Of a stretch of DNA of 64,000 nucleotides, positions 33,732 to 45,932 are shown one piece after another. This DNA is from Sesamum alatum. Its lineage: Eukaryota; Streptophyta; Magnoliopsida; Lamiales; Pedaliaceae. A program made the position numbers and the translations under genes. Numbering within the stretch: the first letter of the stretch is position 1; each line of letters opens with the position of its first letter. Location of the stretch: contig JACGWO010000005.1 of the NCBI GenBank assembly GCA_034509735.1, forward strand, positions 13,567,264 through 13,631,263. Direction: 5' to 3'. The notes beneath the pieces were generated by a model. The model did no database searches and was not told the origin of the DNA. It worked only from the letters and a program-made list of their open reading frames with translations.

Positions 33732-36055
33732 TGAAAGAAATCGGTGGATCGTCCCGGGAGATTAACGCGAATAGCGGAAGCGCGAAATAGTGCGTAATAA
33801 AAAAATTACAAAGCATAATTAAATGGAATTTAAACTATGCATAATATACATAAACGAATCAAGGGGTGTGCCCTTGATTCTCTCGGGCGTTCGGTGTATC
33901 TCATGTTCAATAAAACACAACATGGAGGCCATAGAATTAGAAACGAAAACCATAATTAAAGAACCTACCCGGTTGTAGTTTTGTCTTCGTTCGGCTACAT
34001 GCATTGTTCCCCGTTTTGCACCAAGATCTCAAGAAGAGACCCTCTAAATCATCTCACTCGCTGCACCGGAAAGCAACGAACCCTTGTGCTAGCAAGAAAA
34101 TCATTGGGGAGAAGAGACATCGGTACACGCTATCAATTAACGCAACCGGCGTCTCTTACGTTCTACTTGAATAAATCAAGAAGAACAAAATAATATTCTT
34201 GGAGAGAAGAAAGAGGAGTGGACGAATTTGAGAGGGAATTTGAGAGATGAGAGTTGTAGAGAATAGTAGGTGTAAGTGTGTGTTTTTTAAGTATTTATAG
34301 AAGATGGAATTCCTATTCCTTCTCAAACTCTTCCAAAGAGACACACTTTGACTAGGACTTTGATCTAGTCAAATCCTAGTCAAATTAGGCTTTGATTAAG
34401 TCAAATTAATCATGGCCATTCATCTCATCATTCTCTAGATCAAATCTTGTCCATCCATTTTGATGGGCTTTATGGAATGGGCTTTATTTAATTCTAAATT
34501 AAATAATCCCATGGACTTTATATTAAAATCCTATTTAATATACTAAGCCCATTAATTAATTAATGGAATGGACTTTATTTAATTCCAAATTAAATAGTCC
34601 ATGGACTTTATATTAAATCCTATTTAATACCAAGCCCATTAATTAATTCCATAGAATGGGATTATTTAATTCTAAATTAAATATTCCCATGGACTTTATA
34701 TTAAATCCTATTTAATATACTAAGCCCATTAATTAATTAATGGAATGGACTTTATTTAATTCCAAATTAAATAGTCCATGGACTTTATATTAAATCCTAT
34801 TTAATACCAAGCCCATTAATTAATTAATTCACCCTTTTAATCTAATTAAAAGGAAAGCCCATGCTTTGTAAAATTTATAAATCTAATTTATGAACTCAAG
34901 CCCGATTATTCCAAATAATTCATCGAAGCTTGAATCTCCAAGAAGTATAATTTAATTTCATTAAATTAAACCTTCTCCCGAAATTAATTTCAAATTAATT
35001 CCCTTTCATTTGGTGTAGCGGGTGTGACTCTTTAGGTTCACCTTTCAGCTAGACTTGGACCTACCTTTTGTTATTTCATAACCAAAGTAGTCCGTTACCA
35101 TGGGTGGCCATCTAGCAACGGTCCATGGCACTAGAGACTAGGTGAATTTATAGTGTGAACATTTAGGCTCCGAGTTATACGCAGGTGCGGTCCTACCGAC
35201 GCTCGATACGTACGGGTACGGTCCTACTGTCGCCTGTCTCCCGGCCTTTAGTCTAGGGGTCGGTTCCCATCGTTGACTAGGCAACTATGCATAATGCTCG
35301 AGATAGGTTTAACTCGACGTAGGAAATCCTTTCCCACTACATCAAGTGCTATGGCCATAGACTTTGTGAGTCTAAACCATCTCCGAGCGCATAGGAGATC
35401 TTGCTGTCATATCCTTTGACAGGGGACAGATCCTATCTTGGAATTCACCGTTCTTACATACTCCGACTGCACTGGACGAGGCTTATGATGACCATGTGAT
35501 ATAATCGGTCAAATTTCACTAGATCCAAGATACAGCCTTAGTATGTAGGGGACTGCCGTGATCCTCAAGTCCGAGGACTAATCCCGTACTATCGGAACCG
35601 GGAATACGAGTCATACCGACCAAGCCCGAGTGGCTTCCATATGACGATTCCCCGCGAGTCACCTCAGTCGGCTGCTCCCCAGCAGGCCGACCCACTAACA
35701 CTGCTTAGACGATCCTCGTCACCCGTCGATGAAATACGGCAGCAGATGCTTAGTGCAAGTCTCAAATGGATTCTCGATGCCCTGTCTCGAGATTCCTTTG
35801 ACTTGGAGTATTTCAGACTGATTCGGCGAAACTGATTTCATGAACCTACCTCCAAGCGTAGTTCCAATTTCCCAAAATGTTATTTCAGTCTGTGGGCGTT
35901 TGTTGTGACATCGTAACGATGCAAGCAGTAAGTACAACAAACTCATGCCTATGAATCCTTACCACATTCATTAACATAATATTACTTGTTCACAGATTGA
36001 CTAATGGTTCTCAGAACAGCCAATACCATTGACTTTCTGGTCACCTACTCTAACA
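33732..36055 (-). mobile_element. Solo B' LTR (2324 bp)
   Basis: From TGAAAGAAATCGGTGG to CACCTACTCTAACA, flanked by GATTT at 33727-33731 and 36056-36060. Related to family B in its ends, its TTGAC/GTCAA motifs (about 34346-34402) and the block around CCATGGGTGGCCATCTAGC. It is clearly divergent and longer, partly through a four-copy tandem repeat. Hairpin at 33856-33880 with a 10 bp stem (GAATCAAGGG/CCCTTGATTC). Confidence 0.9.
34473..34828. repeat. Tandem repeat, 4 x about 90 bp, in the B' LTR
   Basis: Units start at 34473, 34564, 34651 and 34741, each with GGACTTTATATTAAATCC and AGCCCATTAATTAATT. Units 1 and 3, and units 2 and 4, are most alike, so the array grew by duplication of a 180 bp dimer. 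This explains most of the extra length over family B LTRs. Confidence 0.85.
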
Positions 36056-37502
36056 GATTTGTCTCTTTCCAAAAGAGATAAGTCAACATACCACCTAGCA
36101 TGAAACATGACTGATTTTGCTTCCTCCAAAGGAGCATGTCGGCCATGTTTAATTAAGGGAAGAAGTCCAACTTCTTCCTATTCCAAAATAGGAATTATTT
36201 CTCCTCTCGGGTATAATTTATCGGACCGGGTTTTATCGTAATCCAATTACGACGAACCCAACATTAAATCCAATTAAAAGATCCAATGTCTCAACATCTC
36301 ACCTTCCATATTTAATCGAAAATCCCATTTACCGATTAAATGAAACCCGATACAATATCGGCCCGTCCATCCAATGGACTTTCCCTTAAGTAATCCAATT
36401 ACTTATTTTATCCTTCGAGATTGACTCCAAGTCGATCTCTCAACCTCCTCGGTGATTTGTGTGTGACCCTTTAGGTTCACCCTCAGCTAGACTTAGGCCC
36501 GTGTCCCACAAGGGCCCGTTACCATGGGTGGCCGTCTAGCAACGGTCCGTGGCACTAGAGACTAGGTGAATTGGCGTGAACATTTAGGCGCCGATTCCGT
36601 ATGGGTACGATCCTTCCGTCTACCGTCTCCCGGCCTTAGTCTAGGGTATGAAATTGGGCGTCGGTTCCCATCCTTGACTAGGCATCTATGCTTAATACTC
36701 GAGACCACGTATGCTTCATTGCGTCGACACAGGAAACCATTCCCTGTTCGACCAACCACTGTGGCCACAGCTTCAAACAGCATGAACGTGTCTCCGAGTG
36801 CATAGGAGATACCTCTATCACATACTGACAGGGGACGGATCCTCTTCTTGGAATCCACCGTCCTCGCTACACATTCCGACTGCACTGGACAAGGCTTATG
36901 ATAATCATCTTACAGAATGATTACCTCTCGCCAGATCCAAGATACAGCCGTCCTGTGCACGCGACCTCCATGATCCCTCAAGTCTGAGGATTACTCCTGT
37001 ACTATCGGAACTGGGGAAAACCAATCATACCGATCAAGCCTCCAAGGCTTCCATATGATGATCCCCGCGAGTCAGTCCAGTCGGCTCGACCCCAGTCGAC
37101 CAACCCATCAAGATCGTGTAGGCGTCCCACGCCTGTCGCCGATGAAACACGACACTCATCCAATGAACACGACTCTTGACGCAAGTCTCAATAGGACTCT
37201 CGATGCTCTGTCTCGAGGTCCTCGACTTGGAACGTTTCAGACCCAACTCTTAATCAGTTGGTTTCATGACCACCATCTAATGCGTGGCCCAACTGTACGA
37301 GTTGTTATCCATGGTCTGTGGGCTTTGTTGCGATATAATTTAAACACCATTTTAACAAATGTAAGATGAGCGCAACAAAGAAGGTACCATTGGTGACGAA
37401 TACTCATCTTATTCATCACATAATAATATTACATTTACATCAAGTTGTCAGATAGGTTACAAATCGCCAAACCTATTGGCTTTCTGGTCACCTATTCTAA
37501 CA
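36056..37502 (-). repeat. Family A LTR piece A4, second section
   Basis: Continues 33731 after the solo B' insertion (GATTT repeated) and ends CACCTATTCTAACA at 37502, a genuine LTR terminus. What follows (ATATATACATAATTAATG) is again inside a family A LTR. A4 was therefore itself inserted into another A LTR, with expected duplication ATATA (37503-37507) whose partner is deleted. Confidence 0.8.
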
Positions 37503-37851
37503 ATATATACATAATTAATGTGATTATTGGAATGTGTCCAGGTTCATCCAAGGATGTCTAGATACTTTCCAATCAATCACCATTAATTCTACAATCAAGC
37601 ATACCAGAATTTATGGTATGATCAAATCATACCAAAAGGGAAGGACTTGATTGGAGTTGATTTGTCTCTTTCGAAAAGAGATAAGTCAACATACCACATA
37701 GCATGAAACATGGCTGATCTTGCTTCCTCCAAGGGACCATTTCGGCCATGTCTATCTAAGGGAAGAAGTCCAACTTCTTCCTATTCCCAAATAGGAACTA
37801 TTTCTCCTCTCGGGTCTAATTTAAAGGACCGGGTTTTATCGTAATCCAATC
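37503..37851 (-). repeat. Family A LTR fragment between A4 and B1
   Basis: LTR sequence from ATATATACATAATTAATG to GTAATCCAATC. It overlaps by about 150 bp in LTR coordinates with the piece that starts at 47906, so it is not simply the left half of that LTR. It is a separate copy cut off at 37851, where it joins the inside of a family B LTR. Confidence 0.75.
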
Positions 37852-39584
37852 TAATTTCCCCGATTTGCTCCAAGATCTCGTATAGGAGACCCTCTAATTC
37901 GTGACACACAATCCGCCCACGTATCTTGAGCTTCATGCTAGCGAAAGAACAAGTATTATTTAGGAGAGGACGGATCGATCAAACGTTATTAGTTTAATGA
38001 GATCAATCCTCCTTTTTGTTCAATTGCTAAAACAAAAGAACAAGAAAGTATTTCCTTGGAATGAGAGAGAGAGAGATGCGGCCGAGAGGGAGAGAGCACA
38101 CGAGAGTGTCTGTGTGTGTTTCAAGAATCATCATCTCCTTCAATGTGTGTGCTAAGGAGTATTTATAGAAGAGGAATTCTATTCCTCTTCAAGTTTCCTA
38201 CACTTTGAAGACTCCACCACAACTAGGATTTGACCTAGTCAAATCCTAGTCAAATCTAGCTTCTTTTGGTCAAATCAATAATAGCCATAGATTTCTCCTT
38301 TTTAATCACAACCATTAATTTAATTTGATGGAATATTTAAATCCTATTTAAATATTCCAAGGGCAATATATATATATATATATATATTAAATGTAAATAT
38401 TTATTCCAAGCCCATTAATTTTTTAATAAATTTAATTTATTAGATAAATCCCTTTTATCTAATAAAAGGAATTAATTCTTCCCAAGAAAATAAGGACCCG
38501 ATTAAATCCAATTTAATCGCTCCATTTCTTCAAATATTTAATTCTAAATTAAAAACTTTTATGTGTGCGGATTGTGTGTCACTCTTTATGTTCACCTTCA
38601 GCTAGACTTAATTGGATTCCTAGAATCCGCCCGTTACCATGGGTGGCCATCTAGCAACGGTCCATGGCACTAGAGACTAGGTGAATATACGGGGATGAAC
38701 ATTTAGGCTCTACGGTACATCTATCCTTCGGTCTACGGTCTCACCACTTAGGGTCTAGGCCACGGATAATGCAGGTACCCATTTTGGACCTAAGTGTCGG
38801 TTTGTCCTCTACTAAACACCGCAAGGAAAACCTTCCCTTCTGTTCAGTTACTGTGGCCACAGATTTTAGGGACAAGACATAAAGCATTTGTGAGACACAA
38901 CTGTCAACACCTTTTGACAGGAGACAGATCCTTTCTTGGAAACCACTGTCACTCTGTACACCAGAGTTGCACTAGATATGGCTTATGTCTACTCAAGTGC
39001 ATCTTGGCAATCTCTCACCATATCTAAGATACATCCCTGATATACAGGTAAACTCAAAAATTCCTCAAGTCGAAGGACTTGACATGTACTGTTGGAACCG
39101 GGAACACATGTCATACCTAACCGACCCTACTCAAGGTCCTCCATAAGACGGTTCCTGTGAGTTACCTCAGTCAGCTGCTCCCTAGCACGCCAACCCACTA
39201 ACATTGCTTAGACGACCCTCGTCACCTGTCGATGAAATACGACAGCCGATGGTTAGTGCAAGTCTCATGGGGAATCTCGGTACCCACTTTCGAGATTCCT
39301 TGACATGGAGATTTCCGGACTGATTCGACGGAACTGATTCGACGGAACTGATTTCATGGACCTACCTCCAAGCGTAGTCCCAGTCCCCGAAATGTATTTT
39401 CAATCCATGGGATTTGTTTGCGTAGTGAACATATATATAAAGCAGATAAAGTGAACACAAACAAAGTAAATGCCAAATGAATTTCACTTCTTATTCATTA
39501 ATGATTTATTAAAACCTCGAAATTGTTCAAACATAGGTTACAATTCGCCTACCAAGATTGGCTACATGGTCACCTATTCTAACA
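37852..39584 (-). repeat. 3' LTR of B1, end portion deleted
   Basis: Matches the 5' LTR of B1 from CCCCGATTTGCTCCAAGATC on. The part with the LTR end and hairpin (about 250 bp) is missing. It ends CACCTATTCTAACA next to the polypurine tract. TTGAC/GTCAA motifs are at about 38223-38275 and a short TA run lies near 38367-38387. Confidence 0.85.
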
Positions 39585-39599
39585 ATCTCCCACTTGACC
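39585..39599 (-). other. Polypurine tract of B1
   Basis: ATCTCCCACTTGACC on the plus strand, the complement of GGTCAAGTGGGAGAT, directly beside the LTR boundary. Confidence 0.85.
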
Positions 39600-41080
39600 T
39601 TAAAGCCAATCGCCCATATGCCTAATCCCCATCTTCTCAAGATGTTGCGTATGAGCGCTCCGCGACATAGGCTTTGTCAGCGGATCTGCTGTGTTGTCTG
39701 CTGAGTTGACTCGGTCCATCCGAACGTCACCTCTTCCTACCATTTCTCTTAGAAGGTGGTAGCGTCTAAGAATATGTTTGGAACTGTGATGAGATCTCGG
39801 TTCCTTTGCTTGTGCTATTGCTCCGTTGTTATCACAAAAGATGACAACGAGCTCGGCGATGCTAGGCACCACACCAAACTCTTGGATGTATTTTCTCATC
39901 CAAACCGCTTCTTTGGCAGCTTCTGAAGCTGCTATGTATTCGGCCTCAGTGGTGGAATCAGCAGTGGTTGCTTGCTTGAACTTTTCCAAGCCACTACTCC
40001 TCCATTGAGCCTGAATACATAACCCGATTGAGACTTGGCATCATTGTCATCAGCCTGGAAGCTAGCATCGCTAAAGCCTTCCAAGATCAGTTCTCCATTG
40101 CCATAGACCAAGAACATTTCCTTAGTCCTCCTCAGGTACTTAAGGATGCCCTTAACTGCATTCCAATGTGCCTCTCCTGCACAAGACTGATATCTGCTTG
40201 TTACACTCAAAGCGTAAGCAATGTCAGGTCTAGTGCAGTGGACCGCATATTGGATGCTTCCTACGGCAGAAGCATAGGGGATGATTTTCATCCTTTCAAG
40301 TTCCTCATCAGTCTGCGGGGACTGTTTCTTGGATAACTTGATCCCATGCCTAATGGGAAGGAATCCTCGTTTGGAGTTGTCCATCTGAAACCTTTTCAAG
40401 ACTTTCTCCATATACGAGTTCTTGGTGAGTCCTAACATTCTTTTAGATCTGTCCTTGACAATCTGGATACCTAGAATGTAGGAGGCTTCACCCAAATCCT
40501 TCATGGAAAATCAAGTTGATAACTATGCTTTTGTGTCACCCAACATTCTAACGTTATTACCTATAAGTAGAATGTCATCCACATAAAGCAGTAGGAACAC
40601 TATAGAGCCCCACTTGACCTTCTTATATACACAAGGGTCGGATTCATTTTTGATGAAGTCATAACCTCGTATTACTTCATCAAAGCGAATGTTCCAGCTT
40701 CGGGATGCTTGTTTGAGGCCACAGATGGACTTCTGGAGACGACAGACCTTCTGTTCTTCTCCAGTGACCGTGAAACCCTCCGGCGGATCCATGTAGATCT
40801 CTTCCTCAACGAAACCATTGAGGAAAGCCGTTTTCACGTCCATCTTCCATATCTCATAGTCATACCATGCTGCTATAGCAAGCAGGATCCGAATAGATTT
40901 AGCCATGGCTACTGGCGAGTAGGTGTCCTTAAAATCGACCTCGGGTCGTTGAGTGTACCCTTTAGCTACGAGTCTAGCCTTAAATGTTGTGACTTCTCTA
41001 TCAACGCCAAGTTTGCACTTATAGACCCACGTACAGCCAACTATCTTAACCCCTTTCAGTGGGTCTTCAGGTCTTCAGAC
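39600..41080 (-). pseudogene. B1 reverse transcriptase and RNase H
   Basis: RNase H is at 39600-39989 (TEAEYIAASEAAKEAVWMRK, FCDNNGAIAQAKEPRSHHSS) and 39932-40320 in a shifted frame. RT is at 40320-41080 (MAKSIRILLAIAAWYDYEIW, MDVKTAFLNGFVEEEIYMD, YVDD at 40574-40585). Breaks: a shift near 39985 in WKSS, and stops near 40510-40520 (TKA-LST-FSMKD). Substitutions such as IWKMD for IWQMD and MDPPEGF for MDQPEGF separate it from B3. Confidence 0.9.
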
Positions 41081-43635
41081 TTGGTTCTCGCTCATGGAGT
41101 CCATTTCGGTTTTCATGGTCTCAAGCCATTTTCCGGAGTCGATGTCAGACATCGCTTCCCTATATGTCTTAGGATCCTTATCCAGTAGACTGGTCGTATT
41201 TAGAAAGCCATATCTCACCGGAGGTCGAGACTCTCTAGTTGACATACGGAGAATGGGAACATCAGTGGTGACTGTGGGCGCTGACTGTATAGGATCCGGC
41301 GGTTCAGGTACCGAGGGTGGCCCTTCCTGAGTCTGTCGTTCATGCCTAATATGTTGGATTTCTCAAGGATGGTCAGCCCTTCGGGTATCTATCCTAAATC
41401 CTCTAAGTGAGGAATCCGCGGGTATCTCTGATGACTGGTTTCCATCACTTGATTCTTCAAGGATCAGTTCATCAGGTAGGATATCCTTTGGAAAGCCTTC
41501 TTCAAAGAACACTGCATTCTTTGAAACAAATACCTTTTGTTCCAAGGGGTCATAAAAGTAATAATCTGCAGTTTCTTTAGGGTATCCAATGAACCTGCAT
41601 AAGCTAGACCTGGATTCTAGCTTATCTCCCACTAACCTCTTGACGTATGCGGGGCTACCCCACACTTTCAAGTAGTTGTAGGACGCAGGCTTGCCGTGCC
41701 ATATTTCATATGGCGTTTGGTCAATACAGTGGTTGGCGCCAAATTTAATAATTTGGCAGCAGTCTCCAATGCGTAGCCCCAAAAGGATAAGGGCAATTTG
41801 GTAAAACTCATCATGGATCGAACCATGTCCAACAGGGTTCGATTCCTCCTTTCAGAGACACCATTCAACTGTGGCGTCCCGGGAGGTGTCCATTCAGATA
41901 TTATACCATTTTCTTTATGATAATCAAGGAACTCAGTACTAAAGTACTCTCCGCCTCGGTCTGACCGTAGGACTTTAATTTTGCAGTCGGTTTGGTTCTC
42001 AACTTCAAGTCTGAATTCTTTAAACCTCTCAACAGCTTCAGACTTGTACCTCATCAAGTATACATAACCATACTGTGAATGATCATCGGTGATGGTTATG
42101 AAGTAGGAGAACCCACCTCGGGCCTGCGTCCTTAGTGGTCCACATACGTCTGTATGGACCAGGTCCAACACACCTGTGGCAAGCCTGCTTTGTCCTACAA
42201 AGGGCTTCTTGGTCATTTTCCCACAAGTTGGTAGCTCACTCAAGTCCCCTACCTCTAGGTTCTTTGAGTCTACCAATTTCTTCATCCTGTCTTGGGATAT
42301 GTGACCTAGCCTAGCATGCCACAGTCGTGCGTTCCCGTTGTTATCTATTTTACGTTTGTGTTGAGAGTTTAGAACGAAGTTCGTTTGTTGTAAGATATAG
42401 AGCCCATTATTAAGTGTACCAAGCAGATGAGCAATTCCACACCTCATCAAATAAAAGCAATTTTTATTGATCATAAACTCATATCCACTATCGTCTAACA
42501 ACGGAATGGAAATGATGTTTTTAATCATACTAGGTACATAATAAACTTGCTCTAACTCTATACTAATATGATCACTAACTACTAGAGTGGCGGATCCTAC
42601 TGCTTCTGCCGAGATGGCCTTGCCATTCCCAAGCTTCAGGATCATATCCCCGCTACCGAGTTTTCTGCTTCTTTTCATCACCTGCAAATCATTGCAAATG
42701 TGAGCTCCACAGCCGGTATCTAATACCCAAGAGGCAGAGTTAGTAACCATATTAACCTCAATCACAAAGATACCTTGGTTCGAGAGGAGTTTGGGGCACT
42801 CCCTCTTCCAATGCCCTTTCTCACGGCAATTGATACATATGTCATATGCCCTCGACTGTTGCTTGGAGACAACCTTCCCCTTTCCTTTGCCTTTCCCCTC
42901 TTTGACAATGGGAACACTCTTAGTGTTTGTAGCTGCTTTGATGGCTTTTCCCTTTCCCTTCTTCCTTTTCCAACGTTCGGCACCCTTACTTTTCGTTTTG
43001 GAAGTTGAAGCACCGCCAAACAATACCGAAGGCGTGGAATTTTTGGTCGTTGCCTCGTATTGCACCAACATATTGATTAACTCATGAATACCCTTCTCAA
43101 GTGTGTTAATGTTATAGTTAACAATAAAGTGGCCGAAGGAGGGTGGGAGAGACTGAAGGATCACATCTATGTACGTCTCGGTATCGAGGCCTACCTTTAG
43201 GTCCTCGAGCTTTTCCACCAGGGTAAGCATTTTAACCCCGTGCTCTCGGACAGAGGATCCTTTGGTCATTTTAGTTCCAAAGAACGCCTTTGTCGCGACA
43301 TAACTAGTATGCCGGTCCGGGACTGCATAGCAATCCTTAAGGCGAGCCATAATGGAAGGGACATCGTCTAGCCTTTCATACTGCTTCTGAATCCCATTCA
43401 TCATAGAGGCAAGTATTGCTACGGACCTTCCGGTTATCCTTATGCCAAGTCTCGAACGTCTCACGTTCTTCTGGCGTGGATCCCTCCTGCAAGGTCCTAG
43501 GGAGAGGCTCGTCCATGACGTAGCCTTGGTTCTCGTAATCTAGGACTATCCTCAGATTGCGCAATCAATCGTTGTAATTTGTTCCATTAAACTAGTTGGT
43601 CTCAAGTATGGTTGATATTAGGTTCTTAGACATTT
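41081..43635 (-). pseudogene. B1 gag, protease and integrase
   Basis: The gag start codon is at 43635-43633 (MSKN, as in B3). The gag N-terminus has TAG where B3 has a lysine codon (ETN-FNG) and TGA where B3 has tryptophan (YND-LRN). A 2 bp loss near 43445 shifts the frame into 43464-41668. That frame holds the zinc knuckle CINCREKGHWKREC, protease WVLDTGCGAH near 42715, pre-integrase and integrase (HTDVCGP, ITDDHSQYG, SDRGGEY, SERRNRTLLDMV). About 15 bp are missing at ELPTC|GKMTKKP, removing the second cysteine pair member of the zinc-binding domain (ESCLR in B3). A shift near 41725 leads to 41782-41363 (PYEIWHGKPASYNYLKVWGS). Confidence 0.9.
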
Positions 43636-45919
43636 TAAATCTACATTTAAAAATAGAACTCGCGATCAGCAGAATTTAAAAGACGGAAGTTTTGATAAAT
43701 AATTAAATGCTTGGTCTTTAGTCATTTAATGCTCCCACTATTTCCTAGTGGGCTTGGGATCGACAGTGAATTTTGTCATACCCCGCTTTTACAATTCGCA
43801 TGGGAAGAATTCTGTGGGAGGTATGCTATACCATTCTCGTTCCACGAGATTCCCAAGATAATTGCCTCACCCTTTCACATGATCCCGAGGACTCCAAGCG
43901 AATCATGCTAATCGGGCGTTAGACCCGACCCAATCAACTGAATCATAGACCCGCTGCTACCTCCACGACTTGTGAGACAGGTAACAGTGGTCTACTTTTC
44001 GTTCATGACATAGTGCAGCTTCTTTTAAGTATGATAGACGTGCCACGACTCGTGAGACCACGCTATCGACCTAAATTAGCTTCCTCACTATGCCATGGAT
44101 TGGAAGGCATGGACAAACTCCTAGAGTCCATGTCCACTTTGTCTAGGGTCTAATATTTGGACATTGGTGCAACCAAGTGAGAGTTATAAATGACCGAGAT
44201 CTCATGTATACATATAAACACATTCATCCACAATGCGTAAATAAATAAATTACATCCCATAGCAGTTATACGATAAATAAAATCATTCATTCATTATAAC
44301 AGCCACATGCAAAATTAACGCCTAGCACGCCCCTGTTGGATGATCACGAGCCCGAACCCTATGTGACCCACTGAGCCCGCAGTGGATCTATGATCAATCT
44401 AGGGTTGGTACTACACTATTACATTAATAATAACCCGATCATCATTATGATGGGCCTTGGTCTCTTTTCTCTTTCAACTCTTCATGGAAACGTCTTGGAT
44501 CCTCCATTCTGGGCTCTCCATGTGGACCTTTCTTCTTCTCCACCAAATGCATAAAAATAAAATCCTCACCCCTATTCTACTCTCATTACATATGTAAAAC
44601 GAAACCCTAATGAAAACCCGGGGGGAGTACATAAGGAGGGAGAAAGAAATATTATTCCAAGGCAACTAGAAGGGGAGAAGGAGAAAGCAGAAAGAGGCAC
44701 ACAGGCCCAATATAAAATTAAACCATACATTTGGTCTAGGGCTCGCGATCATCCATTTCCATTATACGCACATAATCACTTGATTCAATCACATAAACAC
44801 ATGCTAATATTCCATGATTACCAATCACATCAATCCACGATAAATAAATGTGCTACGTATGAAAAATATGGTACAACCATTGGCAATAATTTTTCTCGTT
44901 TAGGAAGACCCTTCCTCATTATTGCAGGTAAGTTATTCCTGGGATTCCAAATCCCATAAACTCAACCTCCCAAATAATGTTCTTAGAGAAAATATGCAAA
45001 ATTAAATAAAACGAATTTTTCAGAATATTCAAAAAATTAAAATAACGAGAAAACGATGACGTCAACCGGCCGCCGCCACCGGCAGCACTCTGCCAGCGCC
45101 CGTAGGTCAGTAGACCCAGCCTGCTGCCCCTGCGCGCGCACAGTGCCTGCCTGACCAGGCGCGCCCGCGTAGGCCCCTACCTGCCTGCGCACGCGCCTGG
45201 TCGGCAGCAATGCACACGCCCGCGCGTGCTGGCAGGTTGCCGCGCGCGCAAGCACCTCTACCCGCGCACGCTAACCTGTCGGCCGCCTGCGTGCGCCTGC
45301 TCTGCGCAAGCCGTGCGTGCACGCGCATCGGCCGCACGTGCGCAGACTCCATCGTCTGCGTGGGCACGCGCGCGGCCTTTCTGCACGCAAGTCGCGCGTG
45401 CATCGGGCGCGCCTACCGGGCGCGCCTACCGGGCGCACGCGCGCAGACTCCATTGTCTGGGTGCGCGCGCGCCTGGTGGCACCGCCTCATGCACGTGCTC
45501 GCGTGCGGCTTCCCTGGCCGCGCGTCCGCACGCGTAGGCGCCCCAATGTGTTGGCCTGGCGCGCGCGCGCGCGCCCGGCCACCCGTCTGCGCCTGTCGCC
45601 CAGCCGCGCGCGCCATGCGCGCCTGGCAAAGGCAGCCGTGCACAGGCTCCCTTTCCTGTGCGCGCCCGCCTCGCCTGAGCGCTCATTGTGCGCGGTCAGC
45701 CACCGGCTGGCCGCGTGCGACGTTATCTCCATTTTATTCTATTTTGCCCCCGTTTTCTAAGAAAAAACAGAAAAACCAACAACACTAAAATCATACGTAA
45801 TTCAAAGCAAGAAAACAACATGCTTTACGATAAAAATATCAAGAAATAAATTATAACATGCCAAAAACATTTTCATTCTTAAAACGCACTCAAAACCCTA
45901 GGCCTATACACCGAACCGG
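43636..45919 (-). other. B1 5' leader (2284 nt) with GC-rich section
   Basis: Non-coding leader between the primer site and gag, collinear with that of B3 (54157-56425). It is AT-rich except for 45055-45725. Blocks such as GTCTCACGAGTCGTGG (near 43965 and 44050, complement) and CCTAGACAAAGTGGAC are shared with B3. Such long leaders are known from BARE-1/Angela-type copia elements. Confidence 0.75.
45055..45725 (-). repeat. GC-rich hairpin-rich section in B1 leader
   Basis: About 670 bp dominated by GCGCGC/CGCAC text in an otherwise AT-rich element. It contains short inverted repeats such as CGCAGAC-TCCATC-GTCTGCG at 45341-45360, a near-copy at 45440-45458, and GCACAGG...CCTGTGC near 45638. 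All six frames stay open because the text lacks A/T-rich stop codons; the Ala/Arg/Pro open frames here are not genes. Confidence 0.8.
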
Positions 45920-45931
45920 GCTTTGATACCA
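45920..45931 (-). other. Primer-binding site of B1, one mismatch
   Basis: Complement reads TGGTATCAAAGC; the intact site in B3 is TGGTATCAGAGC. The change is within the 12 bases that pair with initiator tRNA-Met. One base separates it from the LTR. Confidence 0.85.
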
Positions 45932-45932
45932 C

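Noticed and set aside
42775..43087. Phenylalanine-rich plus-strand frames opposite B1 gag (also 56909-57270)
   Set aside because: Antisense of the lysine-rich gag tail; low-complexity shadow, not a membrane protein.
45037..45788. Long overlapping open frames on both strands rich in Ala, Arg and Pro
   Set aside because: The stretch is GC-rich repeat text without stop codons in any frame; frames overlap on both strands and match no family. It lies in the non-coding leader of B1.
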